Of a stretch of 64,000 nt of DNA, positions 35,333 to 45,737 are shown one piece after another. Every line of letters starts with the position of its first letter. Position 1 is the first letter of the stretch. A model generated the notes under the pieces. The model was not told where the DNA came from and made no database searches. It saw only the letters and a program-made list of their open reading frames with translations. The position numbers were made by a program, and so were the translations under genes. The DNA is from Fictibacillus arsenicus (lineage in GTDB: Bacteria; Bacillota; Bacilli; Bacillales; Fictibacillaceae), in contig NZ_CP016761.1 in assembly GCF_001642935.1 (NCBI RefSeq), positions 1 through 64,000 on the forward strand. Direction: 5' to 3'.

Positions 35333-36100
35333 ATGTTTGATACACACGCACATCTGAATGCAGCACAATTTGAAGAAGACCGTCAGGAGGTTATCCAGCG
35401 GGCTTTAGATGAAGGAGTTCAGCACATCGTGGTTGTGGGCTTTGACCGGGAAACGATCAAAGGCGCTATGGATCTCGCTGAAGAATATGACTTCATTTAT
35501 GCTTGCGTAGGCTGGCATCCAGTCGATGCAATCGACATGACGGAAGAAGATTTGGCCTGGATTGAAGAACTTGCAGCGCATCCAAAAGTTGTCGCTCTTG
35601 GCGAAATGGGATTGGATTATCATTGGGATAAGTCGCCTGCAGATGTTCAGAAAGAAGTATTCAGACGCCAAATACGCCTTGCGAAAAAAGTGAAGCTCCC
35701 CATCGTTATTCATAACCGGGAAGCGACACAAGACGTTGTTGACATCCTTAGGGAAGAAGAAGCCCATGAAGTTGGCGGCATTATGCATTGCTACAGCGGA
35801 AGTATAGAGGTTGCCCGTCAATGTATGGAAATGAATTTCTACATAAGTTTTGGTGGACCAGTAACATTTAAGAATGCAAAAAAGGTTAAGGAAGTTGCGA
35901 AAGATATTCCGATGGACCGGCTATTAATTGAAACTGATTGTCCTTATCTTAGTCCTCATCCATTAAGAGGCAAAAGAAACGAACCATCTTATGTAAAGTA
36001 TGTAGCAGAATCTTTATCAGATATAAAAGATCTTCCACTTGAAGACATCATTAAGAAAACTTCCGACAATGCATTTCGAATTTTTAACATATCCCGCTAG
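35333..36100 (+). CDS. tatD: TatD family metal-dependent DNase
   Basis: A 255-residue TIM-barrel metallohydrolase (YabD). The metal ligands are seen in FDTHAHLN, GEMGLDYHW, PIVIHNRE, IMHCYSG and ETDCPYLSPHP. Family members are 3'-5' DNA exonucleases or D-aminoacyl-tRNA hydrolases. ATG 35333 matches the B. subtilis N-terminus (MLFDTHAHLN); a longer frame from 35288 adds residues without support. The usual metS-tatD-yabE order is kept. Confidence 0.95.
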   Translation: MFDTHAHLNAAQFEEDRQEVIQRALDEGVQHIVVVGFDRETIKGAMDLAEEYDFIYACVGWHPVDAIDMTEEDLAWIEELAAHPKVVALGEMGLDYHWDKSPADVQKEVFRRQIRLAKKVKLPIVIHNREATQDVVDILREEEAHEVGGIMHCYSGSIEVARQCMEMNFYISFGGPVTFKNAKKVKEVAKDIPMDRLLIETDCPYLSPHPLRGKRNEPSYVKYVAESLSDIKDLPLEDIIKKTSDNAFRIFNISR

Positions 36101-36259
36101 GATATGCTGTCGGAAACAAACGAAGCATGAAGAATATCGCGTTAATCTTTCAAGAAATGACAAAAGGGACAGGAAAATTGTCAAACGTTTTTTCTTCCCT
36201 TTTTCCTTCTTATCCGTTTTAATTAGCCTTGGGTCAATTAATGACGAAAAAGGAGGGAT

Positions 36260-36288
36260 TTGACAGAGAGAAAAAAGATATTTATAAT
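36260..36288 (+). promoter_or_regulatory. strong SigA promoter of yabE
   Basis: TTGACA, 17 bases, TATAAT: both hexamers and the spacing are exact consensus. The leader before the yabE ATG is only about 20 bases. Confidence 0.9.
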
Positions 36289-36314
36289 GCAGTCCTTGTA
36301 GGGGAGGAAATTGG

Positions 36315-37517
36315 ATGTATAAGAATATTACAGCTTTGTTCTCAAGTTTTACGAGAAAGAAACTTTATCTTTCTTTAGCCGCTCTTCTCGTTTTAGCGGT
36401 AACTACTGGATTCGTAGGTTATGAAACTACGAAAGCAGAAGTAACACTAATGCTTGACGGAAAGAAAAGCCAAGTTAAAACACATGCTAGCACAGTAAGA
36501 GAACTTCTAAGCGAACAAAATATAAAACCTAACCAGCATGATGTTGTAAAGCCTGGGCTATCAGCAAAGGTCGAAGACAACATGAAGGTTGACTATTTGA
36601 AGGCTAAGGAAATTGTCCTTACCGTAAATGGCAAAGACAAAAAGGTATGGACGACAGCAAAGACTGTTGAACAATTCGTAAAAGAACAGCAGTTATCGCT
36701 GAAAGAGCATGATGTCATTAAGCCAAATCTATCTGCTGGTATTCAAGATCAAGGCAAGATTAAGATCGAATCAGCATTTCCGGTAAAGCTTGTTGTAGGC
36801 GGAAAAGCACAGCAAGTCTGGACCACTTCGACTACCGTCGCTGACCTTTTGAAGCAACAAAAGGTATCATTAGGTGAAATAGACCGAGTATCACCTGCCA
36901 AAACAGAAAAAATCACTGGCAAAACGCAGGTTGAAGTCATCAGAGTAGAAAAGGTCACCGATGTAGTGGAAGAAGAAACACCATTTGCTACTGTTAACCG
37001 TAAAGACAGCGGATTAACACAAGGCAAAGAGCGTGTCGTGCAAGATGGCAAGAAAGGCAAGCTAGAAAAACGCTACGAAGTTGTTATGGAAAATGGTAAA
37101 GAGGTTTCCAGAAAACTTGTTGGCGAAAAAACGTTAAGCGACAGCAAAGATAAGATTGTTGCTATCGGTACAAAAGCAAAACCGCAGCCTGTAGTATCCC
37201 GTAGCAAAGCTTCGAGTAATTCTGGCGGCAGAGAGCTTATTGTTACAAGTACAGCTTATACTGCTAACTGTTCAGGATGTTCTGGGATCACAGCTTCAGG
37301 TTACAATTTAAAAGCTAATCCGAATGCGAAAGTAATCGCAGTCGACCCGAATGTTATACCTCTTGGCACAAAAGTATATGTTGAAGGGTATGGATATGCC
37401 ATTGCATCAGATACTGGAGGAGCTATAAAGGGTAACAAGATTGATGTGTTCTTTTCTTCTCAATCACGGGCAGAGGCTTGGGGAAGAAAAACAGTTAAGA
37501 TTCGCATCATAAACTAA
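36315..37517 (+). CDS. yabE: cell-wall hydrolase with DUF348, G5 and 3D domains (YabE)
   Basis: A 400-residue exported protein related to the Rpf/Sps resuscitation factors. A signal anchor covers about residues 15-36. Three DUF348 repeats follow at about 40-205, each with a TVRELL/TVEQFV/TVADLL-like helix and an HDVVKP- or DRVSP-type turn. A G5 domain lies at about 205-285. The C-terminal 3D catalytic domain keeps its aspartates in AVDPNVIPLGT, ASDTGG and NKIDVFF, which suggests lytic transglycosylase activity on peptidoglycan. GGGGAGG precedes ATG 36315. Confidence 0.95.
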   Translation: MYKNITALFSSFTRKKLYLSLAALLVLAVTTGFVGYETTKAEVTLMLDGKKSQVKTHASTVRELLSEQNIKPNQHDVVKPGLSAKVEDNMKVDYLKAKEIVLTVNGKDKKVWTTAKTVEQFVKEQQLSLKEHDVIKPNLSAGIQDQGKIKIESAFPVKLVVGGKAQQVWTTSTTVADLLKQQKVSLGEIDRVSPAKTEKITGKTQVEVIRVEKVTDVVEEETPFATVNRKDSGLTQGKERVVQDGKKGKLEKRYEVVMENGKEVSRKLVGEKTLSDSKDKIVAIGTKAKPQPVVSRSKASSNSGGRELIVTSTAYTANCSGCSGITASGYNLKANPNAKVIAVDPNVIPLGTKVYVEGYGYAIASDTGGAIKGNKIDVFFSSQSRAEAWGRKTVKIRIIN

Positions 37518-37529
37518 TTTGATTTAACA

Positions 37530-37560
37530 AAGCATGGGGATGATTCCCTGTGCTTTTTTT
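37530..37560 (+). terminator. yabE terminator
   Basis: An 11-bp stem, AAGCATGGGGA / TCCCTGTGCTT, then T8. Confidence 0.9.
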
Positions 37561-37705
37561 GCGCATAGAACCGAAGCGCTCAGAAGTAAGGCTAGTCAAT
37601 CCTAGACTTTCTTGACGCCTGGGGTATACTAGTAAAAGATGTTTTTTCGTTCAAATTATTAGACGCTGCAATGCCTAAAAAGGTTTCACCGTTTTGGAGG
37701 AAATC

Positions 37706-38272
37706 ATGAAAAAAATAAAAGAAATTATTATTGTTGAAGGAAAGAGCGATACACTCGCTATAAAACGTTCAGTTGAAGCGGATACGATTGAGACAAATGG
37801 TTCAGAAATAAGTATAGATACTTTAAATCGGATCAAGAGGGCGCATGACATCAGGGGGATTATCGTATTTACAGATCCTGATTTTCCTGGAAAGAGAATT
37901 CGGCAGATCATATCTGAGTTTGTTCCGGGTTGTAAGCACGCGTACTTAGCAAAACAAGATGCCATTGCCAAAGGTGATAAAGGTGTAGGTGTAGAGCATG
38001 CATCTACAGAAGCTATTATTGAAGCTCTTTCACATGTGAGAGAAGAAATGATGGAATCAGAAGAAAGAGAATTAATAGCATGGGAAGATTTAATAGCGGC
38101 TGGTTTAACAGGAAGAGCAGATTCGAAAAAAAGGCGTGAAATAATTGGTGCAGAGCTCCGTTTAGGATATATGAATGCGAAACAATTATATAAACGTTTA
38201 AATATGTTTCGCATCACTCAAGAAGAATTTCAGAAAGCTTTACAGGTGCTTTACAGAAATGAGGAGGATTAG
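37706..38272 (+). CDS. rnmV: ribonuclease M5
   Basis: Cuts both strands of the 5S rRNA precursor to give mature 5S (two 5S genes are in this window). A Toprim domain, EIIIVEGKSDTLAIKRSV, with the acidic motif FTDPDFPGKRIR. 188 residues from ATG 37706, which follows GGAGG by 7 bases; the TTG at 37694 lies in the ribosome site. ksgA begins 6 bases after its stop. Confidence 0.96.
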   Translation: MKKIKEIIIVEGKSDTLAIKRSVEADTIETNGSEISIDTLNRIKRAHDIRGIIVFTDPDFPGKRIRQIISEFVPGCKHAYLAKQDAIAKGDKGVGVEHASTEAIIEALSHVREEMMESEERELIAWEDLIAAGLTGRADSKKRREIIGAELRLGYMNAKQLYKRLNMFRITQEEFQKALQVLYRNEED

Positions 38273-39154
<882 letters not shown>

Positions 39155-39241
39155 ACCTCATTTTTCCCCCTATCCTCTCATACTCTTATAAAAGGAACAT
39201 TGGGAGCAGTGGAGCTTGTTACTCCAAATAGGGGGAGTAAA

Positions 39242-40108
39242 ATGAAACTAGAGATTGGATCAATTGTAACCAGGAACTCTTACAAACGGGATTTACTTTT
39301 TCGTATTGTAGGATTTAGTGAAGATCGTACCATTGCGGAACTCGCAGGAGAGGAGCTCAGACTCTGGGCTGATGCTCCAGTGGACGATTTATTTGTCGTG
39401 GACGACAAGCAAATGTCTGAACACCGGCAAGTAGTTAAGGAAAAGGAAGAATCCTCTTTTAAACTATTCAGACAGGATTACTATCTGCTAAGACAAAAAA
39501 GGGAATACCTTTCAACAAACGGCTATCAATATGATCAATCCTATTTTGAACTGCCCGGAAGAGTGCTCCATATTGACGGCGATCCCTTATATTTAAATAA
39601 ATGTTTGGAGCTTTATAAAAAGCTCGGTGTACCTGTTTATGGCATTCATATGAAAGAAACCGAGATGCCTGAAAAAGTTCCAGCACTTGTGGATGAAGTA
39701 AGACCAGACATTCTTGTTATCACAGGTCATGATGCTTACATGAAATCAAAAGGCGATGTAACAGATGTCAATGCTTATCGACATACGAAATATTTCATCA
39801 GAACGGTCCGTGAAGTAAGAAGGAAGTATACGAACTTAGATCATCTGATGATCTTTGCCGGTGCTTGCCAGTCTCACTTTGAATCGCTGATTAAAGTTGG
39901 CTCTAACTTTGCAAGTTCTCCTGCCCGGATAAACATTCATGCACTCGATCCTGTCTATATCGTTTCAAAGATTAGTTTAACGTCATTTATGGACCGTGTG
40001 AATGTAATGGATGTTTTGAGGAACACGTTAACTGGAAAAGAAGGATTAGGCGGTGTAGAGACGAGAGGGTTTCTCCGGACAGGGATGCCCATCAAAACAA
40101 AGCCGTAA
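39242..40108 (+). CDS. yabG: sporulation-specific protease YabG
   Basis: A cysteine protease of the mother cell (peptidase family U57). It trims spore coat proteins, sometimes before transglutaminase cross-linking. 288 residues. The conserved blocks VLHIDGDPLYLNKCL, LVITGHDAYMKSKG and MIFAGACQSHFESL contain the His and Cys likely to be catalytic. ATG 39242 follows GGGGGAG; an upstream frame from 39200 lacks support. Expression is SigK-dependent in B. subtilis; I see only a weak CATACTCTTA-type -10 at 39178. Confidence 0.94.
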   Translation: MKLEIGSIVTRNSYKRDLLFRIVGFSEDRTIAELAGEELRLWADAPVDDLFVVDDKQMSEHRQVVKEKEESSFKLFRQDYYLLRQKREYLSTNGYQYDQSYFELPGRVLHIDGDPLYLNKCLELYKKLGVPVYGIHMKETEMPEKVPALVDEVRPDILVITGHDAYMKSKGDVTDVNAYRHTKYFIRTVREVRRKYTNLDHLMIFAGACQSHFESLIKVGSNFASSPARINIHALDPVYIVSKISLTSFMDRVNVMDVLRNTLTGKEGLGGVETRGFLRTGMPIKTKP

Positions 40109-40113
40109 AATAG

Positions 40114-40138
40114 AACTCCGGACTGCCGGAGTTTTTTT
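40114..40138 (+). terminator. yabG terminator
   Basis: AACTCCGG / CCGGAGTT perfect stem, then T7. Confidence 0.92.
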
Positions 40139-40180
40139 ATTTTCAGCTGATTTAAGGCGATATTCTAAAAAAAAGGGGTC

Positions 40181-40485
40181 TTTTCTATAAGATTGTTGTT
40201 TTTGGGTTATTTTTGTGAAGATCCTTCATTGTCCAGTTGATTGGAGCGTAAGGTGCGAGACTCCTGCGTGCCAACCACCTGAATATACTTCTTGCAAGGC
40301 ATGCGACGAGGAACACGCCGCGTCAAGATTTGCTTGTAGACGCAGGAGCACACAAACTTCTTTGAAGGTGAGACCCCGCAGGCGCATTTCTCGCCGAGAA
40401 GGCTCAGCGCACACCCCGCGGAAAGCGAGCATTCTGGAGCGGAAACCAACCACTTTCAAGAGCAACAAAGTTTGCAAAAACAGCC
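40181..40485 (+). repeat. dispersed hairpin element, copy E
   Basis: Core 40236-40453. The left terminal repeat is TTTTCTATAAGATTGTTG and the right GAGCAACAAAGTTTGC. It contains the same roughly 90-base insert as copies A and F (CGTGCCAACCACCTGAATA ... GACGCAGGAGCACAC). It lies between yabG and veg, a stretch of more than 500 bases with no gene. Confidence 0.85.
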
Positions 40486-40621
40486 AAAATAAAAGATTAT
40501 TTGTATCATTTACTCATTTTATACATATCTTCCCGAAAAAAAGACATACTAAAAAAAGCAAAAAAAGGATATTTGGTCATTGACATGAAAATGCTTTGCT
40601 TGCTATAATGAAAATTTTAAT

Positions 40622-40651
40622 TTGACAAAAAAGCACGATTTGTGTTATAAT
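40622..40651 (+). promoter_or_regulatory. veg promoter
   Basis: TTGACA, 18 bases, TATAAT. The B. subtilis veg promoter is one of the strongest vegetative SigA promoters known. Confidence 0.85.
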
Positions 40652-40676
40652 TTGTCTAAGTGAGGTGGAGCCTAAA

Positions 40677-40937
40677 ATGGGTAAAACAATAGTGGACATT
40701 AGACGCTCTTTAGAGTCCAACGTGGGTAGAAGACTTTCTTTACGTGCAAATGGCGGTCGACGTAAAACGATCGAACGTTTAGGAACACTAGAAGAAACAT
40801 ACCCAGCAGTTTTTATTATCAAATTAGATCAGGACACCAACGCTTTTGAACGTGTTTCTTATAGTTACGCGGATGTACTCACAGAAACAGTAGAACTTAC
40901 ATTCTTAGAAGATACACAAGCAGCAATCGGGCAGTAA
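40677..40937 (+). CDS. veg: Veg protein, biofilm-related
   Basis: An 86-residue protein made at high level in growing cells. In B. subtilis it stimulates biofilm matrix genes by opposing SinR, and it may affect spore outgrowth. The body [20 protein letters not shown] and [14 protein letters not shown] is conserved. ATG 40677 follows GAGGTGG at the right distance. A hairpin that includes its stop codon ends the transcript. Confidence 0.95.
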   Translation: MGKTIVDIRRSLESNVGRRLSLRANGGRRKTIERLGTLEETYPAVFIIKLDQDTNAFERVSYSYADVLTETVELTFLEDTQAAIGQ

Positions 40938-40962
40938 GAACTCTTTACTGCTATTTTTTTTA
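40931..40962 (+). terminator. veg terminator
   Basis: GCAGTAA / TTACTGC stem overlapping the stop codon, then TATTTTTTTT. Confidence 0.8.
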
Positions 40963-41065
40963 CCCTATGGGGCTGGATTTAAACATACATAAATGAAATA
41001 CAGGAAGAATTAACCCCTTTTGGAGATACTATAACGTATCGCATATGAAAGGGGTTTTCATCATT

Positions 41066-41236
41066 ATGGGAAGAAGTAAGCATGGAATGATGTCTGAAGG
41101 ATTAAAGACTGAAATTGCAAAGGAGCTTGGTTTTTACGATAAAGTTCAGCGCGATGGATGGGGCGGTATTTCTTCAAAAGATGCAGGAAATATGGTGAAG
41201 CGCGCACTTGAATTAGCAGAGCAAAGAAAAAACTAA
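41066..41236 (+). CDS. sspF: small acid-soluble spore protein SspF
   Basis: A 56-residue alpha/beta-type SASP-like protein that coats spore DNA in the forespore. The end of the family signature is seen in [17 protein letters not shown], with [18 protein letters not shown] before it. ATG 41066 gives MGRSKHGMM, matching B. subtilis SspF (MGRRRGVMS); the ATG at 41045 lies in the AAAGGGG ribosome site. A SigG promoter is expected, but only a GATACTA -10-like box at 41025 is visible. Confidence 0.94.
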   Translation: MGRSKHGMMSEGLKTEIAKELGFYDKVQRDGWGGISSKDAGNMVKRALELAEQRKN

Positions 41237-41256
41237 GAAAATATGCGATATAACGA

Positions 41257-41284
41257 AGCCGGAGGTGTTAAGTCTCCGGTTTTC
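41257..41284 (+). terminator. possible sspF terminator
   Basis: GCCGGAG / CTCCGGT stem followed by a short TTTT. Confidence 0.5.
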
Positions 41285-41384
41285 CGCTATCCTGAGAGAA
41301 ACGATTTTAACTATATTTAAGTGTTCATACTGTGTTACTATTAAAAATATCAAAATTGTGTAAGATTTTTAGGCAGGGATAAAG

Positions 41385-42248
41385 ATGATTAATAATAAAG
41401 TATCCATTAAAGCACCGGCAAAAATCAATCTGTCTCTTGATGCATTGCGAAAAAGAGAAGATGGCTTTCATGAAGTAGCCATGGTCATGACCACGGTTGA
41501 TTTAGCTGACCGGATCGAACTGACTTTATTAGAAAAAGACGAAATTAGAATAGAAAGCTCAGGCGGCTTCGTGCCTTTGGATGAACGGAACTTGGCATAT
41601 CAGGCCGCTTTGCTTCTTAAGAAGACGTACGGAATTAAACAAGGTGTTTTTATACATATTTCAAAACATATTCCTGTCGCTGCTGGTCTTGCCGGAGGAA
41701 GCAGTGACGCTGCAGCAGCATTAAAAGGGCTGAATCAGCTTTGGAACTTAGGATTGTCACTGGACGAACTCGCAGAACTCGGAGCAAAGATCGGGTCAGA
41801 TGTTTCGTTTTGTGTGTACGGAGGAACCGCACTGGCAACAGGGCGCGGTGAAAAAATTCACCACATTTCCTCCCCGCCTCCTTGCTGGGTACTTCTAGCT
41901 AAACCTCCAATCGGTGTTTCGACAGGTGAAGTATATCGGAACTTGAATCTTTCAGGGATCAAACATCCTGATGTAGAAGGTATGGTTAAGGCAATCGAAG
42001 ATAAAGACTATGACCAGATCTGCAGCCTCCTTGGCAACGTGTTAGAGACTGTGACCCTTAAAATGTACCCTGAAGTAAAACATATTAAGGAACAGATGAT
42101 GAAACTTGGAGCAGATGCCGTTTTAATGAGTGGAAGCGGGCCGACAGTGTTTGGGCTATTTCAGCATGAATCAAGGCTTCAGCGGGTTTATAACGGTTTA
42201 AGAGGTTTTTGCAATGAAGTTTACGCAGTAAGACTATTAGGGGAATGA
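41385..42248 (+). CDS. ispE: 4-diphosphocytidyl-2-C-methyl-D-erythritol kinase
   Basis: An ATP-dependent kinase of the MEP isoprenoid pathway. A GHMP kinase of 287 residues: [23 protein letters not shown] at the N-terminus, the glycine-rich ATP loop [17 protein letters not shown], and a C-terminal [21 protein letters not shown] precedes ATG 41385. purR follows, as in B. subtilis. Confidence 0.97.
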   Translation: MINNKVSIKAPAKINLSLDALRKREDGFHEVAMVMTTVDLADRIELTLLEKDEIRIESSGGFVPLDERNLAYQAALLLKKTYGIKQGVFIHISKHIPVAAGLAGGSSDAAAALKGLNQLWNLGLSLDELAELGAKIGSDVSFCVYGGTALATGRGEKIHHISSPPPCWVLLAKPPIGVSTGEVYRNLNLSGIKHPDVEGMVKAIEDKDYDQICSLLGNVLETVTLKMYPEVKHIKEQMMKLGADAVLMSGSGPTVFGLFQHESRLQRVYNGLRGFCNEVYAVRLLGE

Positions 42249-42278
42249 TTGATAAAATCCGTATAAAAATGTTATATT
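42249..42278 (+). promoter_or_regulatory. purR promoter with a PurR-like box
   Basis: TTGATA, 18 bases, TATATT, starting right at the end of ispE. A box on the minus strand, AAAACCGAATGTT (plus 42285-42297), resembles the PurR box AWWWCCGAACWWT in 11 of 13 positions, lying between promoter and ribosome site. Autoregulation would fit B. subtilis, but a single box is weak evidence. Confidence 0.5.
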
Positions 42279-42308
42279 AACTTCAAACATTCGGTTTTGG
42301 AGGAAAAT

Positions 42309-43139
42309 ATGAAATTAAAAAGAAGCGGAAGAATGGTGGATTTGACAGCCTACCTACTTCATCATCCCCATCAGCTTATTCCTTTATCTTATTTTGTAGA
42401 ACGCTATGAATCGGCTAAATCATCTATTAGTGAAGACCTTGCTATCATTAAGGAACATTTTGAACAGCACGGATTAGGACAAGTTCAGACCGTTCCAGGG
42501 GCAGCAGGCGGTGTGAAATACATCCCAGGCATCGATCAGGCAGAAGCGGAAGCAACAGTTGAAGAACTTGTTCAGCTTCTGGAAGATCCAAGCCGTATAT
42601 TGCCCGGAGGCTATCTGTACGTTACTGATGTGATCGGTAATCCAAGGCTGGTTAATCAGATCGGACGTTTGTTTGCTTCTATCTTCTCTAAACGAAAAAT
42701 AGATGTTGTTATGACGATCGCAACGAAAGGTATACCGCTTGCTTATGCGGTGGCTACACATTTGAACGTTCCTGTAGTGGTTGTTAGGAGCAACAGCAGA
42801 GTTACTGAAGGGTCCACCGTCAGTATCAATTATGTTTCCGGCTCAACAAAACGCATTCAAACGATGGCCCTTGCAAGACGAAGCATCAAACAAGGATCCC
42901 GTGTATTGATCATCGATGATTTTATGAAGGCTGGCGGAACGATTAAAGGCATGATCAGTTTAATAGAAGAGTTTCAGGCACATATCGAAGGAATTGGCGT
43001 ACTTGTGGAAGCGCAGGAAGTATCCGAGCGCCTTGTAGATGATTATGTTTCGATCGCACGTCTTTCTCAAGTAAACGAAAAAGAAAACCGTATTGAAGTA
43101 GAAAAAGGCAATTATTCTCTAAACGGAGGTCATTCATAA
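42309..43139 (+). CDS. purR: purine operon repressor PurR
   Basis: Represses purine synthesis genes; PRPP binding releases it. 276 residues. An N-terminal winged helix ([18 protein letters not shown] start, then [14 protein letters not shown]) is joined to a phosphoribosyltransferase-fold effector domain with the PRPP loop [16 protein letters not shown] 42309 follows GGAGG by 7 bases; the TTG at 42297 is in the ribosome site. It overlaps ridA by one base (TAATG). Confidence 0.97.
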   Translation: MKLKRSGRMVDLTAYLLHHPHQLIPLSYFVERYESAKSSISEDLAIIKEHFEQHGLGQVQTVPGAAGGVKYIPGIDQAEAEATVEELVQLLEDPSRILPGGYLYVTDVIGNPRLVNQIGRLFASIFSKRKIDVVMTIATKGIPLAYAVATHLNVPVVVVRSNSRVTEGSTVSINYVSGSTKRIQTMALARRSIKQGSRVLIIDDFMKAGGTIKGMISLIEEFQAHIEGIGVLVEAQEVSERLVDDYVSIARLSQVNEKENRIEVEKGNYSLNGGHS

Positions 43140-43513
43140 TGAAAAAGGTTCATACTACAGAGGCTCCAGCAGCAATCGGGCCGTACTCCCAAGGAATCGT
43201 CTACAACAATTTGTTTTTCAGTTCAGGCCAGATTCCATTGACAAAAGAAGGCGAAATGGTCGATGGAGATGTTAAAGAACAGACACATCAAGTATTTCAC
43301 AACTTAAAAGCGGTTTTAAATGAAGCAGGCTCATCTCTTGAGCAGGTAATCAAAGCTACTGTTTTTATTAAAGATATGAATGAATTTGCGGACATTAATG
43401 AAGTTTATGGCCAATATTTTTCGGAACATAAGCCAGCACGCTCTTGTGTGGAAGTAGCACGTCTTCCTAAAGATGCTAAAGTTGAAATAGAAGTTATCGC
43501 ACTTACGAAATAA
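43139..43513 (+). CDS. ridA: RidA family 2-iminobutanoate/2-iminopropanoate deaminase
   Basis: A 124-residue trimeric enzyme (YabJ) that hydrolyses reactive enamine/imine by-products of PLP enzymes. The active-site Arg is in [14 protein letters not shown] and the Glu in KVEIEVIAL. In B. subtilis it is reported to influence purine regulation, which fits its coupling to purR (stop and start share one base). Confidence 0.96.
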   Translation: MKKVHTTEAPAAIGPYSQGIVYNNLFFSSGQIPLTKEGEMVDGDVKEQTHQVFHNLKAVLNEAGSSLEQVIKATVFIKDMNEFADINEVYGQYFSEHKPARSCVEVARLPKDAKVEIEVIALTK

Positions 43514-43539
43514 GCTCCAGAAGGGGCTTATTTTTTTTT
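43509..43539 (+). terminator. purR-ridA terminator
   Basis: AATAAGCTCC / GGGGCTTATT stem that includes the ridA stop codon, then T9. Confidence 0.88.
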
Positions 43540-43567
43540 GAAGGAGCGGCAAGAAAGAAATAATCGG

Positions 43568-43607
43568 TTTTTAGGCTGTAATTCTTCGTTTATGGACTTT
43601 TCGACAA
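43568..43607 (-). repeat. single-unit relative of the 20-bp arrays
   Basis: On the minus strand it reads TTGTCGAAAAGTC, then CATAAACGAAGAATTACAGC: the head plus about one unit of the arrays at 528-650 and 24217-24336. It lies between the ridA terminator and the spoVG promoter. Confidence 0.7.
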
Positions 43608-43737
43608 AACGAGCCGGATAAAGAAACCGACAGCCATCTCCTTATTTTCACTTATGCACACTTATACCGTACAAACACCTGAAATCACTGCTATAATGGC
43701 ATTTTTATAAATTTTTTAAAAATTTTTATTTTTCAAA

Positions 43738-43764
43738 GAAGGATTTTGTAAAATGTTGAAGAAT
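43738..43764 (+). promoter_or_regulatory. SigH promoter of spoVG
   Basis: GAAGGATTT, 11 bases, GAAGAAT. Both boxes fit the SigH consensus (RNAGGAWWW, RNNGAAT) exactly. The 45 bases upstream are almost pure A/T (43705-43735), like the AbrB-binding tract upstream of B. subtilis spoVG. Confidence 0.88.
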
Positions 43765-43808
43765 TGTAGTATTACGTTCTTATTATTGGAAAAAGGTGGT
43801 GTTTGTGA

Positions 43809-44099
43809 ATGGAAGTGACTGACGTAAGATTACGCCGTGTAAATACAGAAGGCCGTATGAAAGCGATTGCCTCCATTACAATCGATCATGAATTTGTTAT
43901 TCATGATATCAGAGTAATTGATGGCAATAATGGAATGTTCGTAGCTATGCCAAGCAAACGAACACCAGATGGGGAATTCCGTGATATCGCACATCCGATT
44001 ACTTCAAGTACTCGGGAAAAAATTCAAAATGCGGTATTAACAGAATATCACCGTATGGGAGAAATGGAGTCTGCTTTGGAAGAAGCAGGAGCTTCTTAA
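43809..44099 (+). CDS. spoVG: SpoVG, RNA-binding regulator
   Basis: A 96-residue protein needed for proper spore cortex formation and septation control; it binds RNA/DNA in several Firmicutes. Nearly every position of [20 protein letters not shown] and [20 protein letters not shown] is family-typical. AAAGGTGG precedes ATG 43809. AbrB repression and SigH activation, the classic B. subtilis logic, are supported by the promoter seen here. Confidence 0.97.
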   Translation: MEVTDVRLRRVNTEGRMKAIASITIDHEFVIHDIRVIDGNNGMFVAMPSKRTPDGEFRDIAHPITSSTREKIQNAVLTEYHRMGEMESALEEAGAS

Positions 44100-44116
44100 T
44101 ATCCTAATAAGAATCG

Positions 44117-44148
44117 AGAGCCTGGTCGCAAATGATTAGGTTCTTTTT
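44117..44148 (+). terminator. possible spoVG terminator
   Basis: AGAGCCT / AGGTTCT stem with a 14-base loop, then TTTTT. Confidence 0.5.
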
Positions 44149-44326
44149 ATTTGCCTATTTTTATAATAATCTGAACCTTTCACAAAAAATAAGCGTATTT
44201 CCTCCATTTTTTTCTCTATTTATATCAAACCATTGACAATCCCTTGTCACTTCTTGAAATGCCCCCGCGTTTAAGATATATTCGTAATGGTATATTAAGA
44301 ATTAGGAAAATGGATGGAGGTTCACT

Positions 44327-45706
44327 ATGACAAATCGCTATGCGGTCATTCTTGCTGCGGGTCAAGGAACAAGGATGAAATCCAAATTATATAAAGTATT
44401 ACATCCTGTATGTGGTAAGCCAATGGTTCAACATGTTGTTGACCAGATCAGCTCACTTCAAATGAAGCAAATGGTGGCTGTAGTTGGCCATGGCGCAGAA
44501 AAGGTTCAGGAACAACTGGGCGATCACATTCAGTATGTCCTTCAAGAAGAGCAGCTTGGAACTGCGCATGCTGTTATGCAGGCAGAAGAGGTTCTAGCTA
44601 ACGAAGAAGGCGTTACGCTTGTGGTGTGTGGTGACACTCCGCTTATTACATCTGAAACAATGGAAAGGCTTATTGCTGAACATGAAACACTTGGGGCAAA
44701 AGCTACTATCCTAACAGCGCAGGCAGATGATCCAACAGGCTATGGCCGTATCATTCGCAACAGTGAAGGTACGGTTGAAAGAAATGTTGAGCATAAGGAT
44801 GCATCTGAGGAAGAGCGCAAAGTTACGGAGATTAATACAGGAACATACTGTTTTGATAATAAAGCGTTGTTTGAAGCTTTAAAGAAAGTAAGCAATGACA
44901 ATGTACAGGGCGAATATTATTTGCCTGACGTAATTGAGATCTTGAAAAAAGCCGGTGAGGTTGTAGCGGCTTATCAAACTCCTGATTTTAATGAAACTCT
45001 GGGTGTAAATGATCGAGTTGCCCTTTCCAAAGCGGAGAGCTTTATGAAAAAGAGAATTAATGAGCGTCATATGAGAAATGGGGTTACATTAATCGATCCA
45101 GAACAAACGTATATTTCTGATGATGCAGAAATCGGGAGTGATACAGTTATCTACCCTGGAACTGTTATTTTAGGAAACACCAAGATTGGTGAAGAGAATA
45201 TCATTGGTCCTCAATCTGAAATAAAAGACAGTGTAGTAGGAAGCGGAAACACAATCCGCCAGTCTGTCATCCACGACAGTGTAGTGGGTAATGAAACAGC
45301 AATTGGACCTTTTGCTCACATTCGTCCTAAGTCTGTTCTTGAGAATAATGTGAAGATCGGAAACTTTGTCGAAATTAAGAAATCTGTTATGAGCACGGGA
45401 AGCAAAGCTTCACATTTAAGTTACATTGGAGATGCCGAAATTGGCAAAGATGTTAACTTGGGCTGTGGATCTATTACTGTGAATTATGATGGTAAGAATA
45501 AGTTCCTGACAAAAGTTGAAGATGGTGCATTCATCGGCTGTAATTCCAACTTAGTAGCGCCTGTTACAGTTGGGAAAAACGCTTATGTTGCAGCAGGTTC
45601 TACCATTACTAATGATGTCCCGGCTGAGTCGCTGTCCATCGCAAGATCGCGCCAGACCGTTAAAGAAAACTACGTTCGAAAGCTTAACGAAAAACAAAAC
45701 CAATAA
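44327..45706 (+). CDS. glmU: bifunctional GlmU: GlcN-1-P acetyltransferase / GlcNAc-1-P uridyltransferase
   Basis: Makes UDP-GlcNAc for peptidoglycan and teichoic acids. 459 residues. The N-terminal pyrophosphorylase domain has [19 protein letters not shown] left-handed beta-helix of hexapeptide repeats (from about residue 250: [19 protein letters not shown] and others) carries the acetyltransferase site ([20 protein letters not shown]). GGATGGAGG precedes ATG 44327. It is followed by prs, as in B. subtilis. Confidence 0.98.
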   Translation: MTNRYAVILAAGQGTRMKSKLYKVLHPVCGKPMVQHVVDQISSLQMKQMVAVVGHGAEKVQEQLGDHIQYVLQEEQLGTAHAVMQAEEVLANEEGVTLVVCGDTPLITSETMERLIAEHETLGAKATILTAQADDPTGYGRIIRNSEGTVERNVEHKDASEEERKVTEINTGTYCFDNKALFEALKKVSNDNVQGEYYLPDVIEILKKAGEVVAAYQTPDFNETLGVNDRVALSKAESFMKKRINERHMRNGVTLIDPEQTYISDDAEIGSDTVIYPGTVILGNTKIGEENIIGPQSEIKDSVVGSGNTIRQSVIHDSVVGNETAIGPFAHIRPKSVLENNVKIGNFVEIKKSVMSTGSKASHLSYIGDAEIGKDVNLGCGSITVNYDGKNKFLTKVEDGAFIGCNSNLVAPVTVGKNAYVAAGSTITNDVPAESLSIARSRQTVKENYVRKLNEKQNQ

Positions 45707-45737
45707 TTATTAAGAGTGGGGAAGGATGAAGCCATCA

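Noticed and set aside
36039-36263. 74-codon frame after tatD
   Set aside because: It overlaps the tatD end out of frame and runs into the yabE promoter without a ribosome site.
36101-36314. A c-di-AMP (ydaO-type) riboswitch before the wall hydrolase yabE
   Set aside because: I looked for its conserved blocks and saw none. The strong promoter starts only about 20 bases before the gene.
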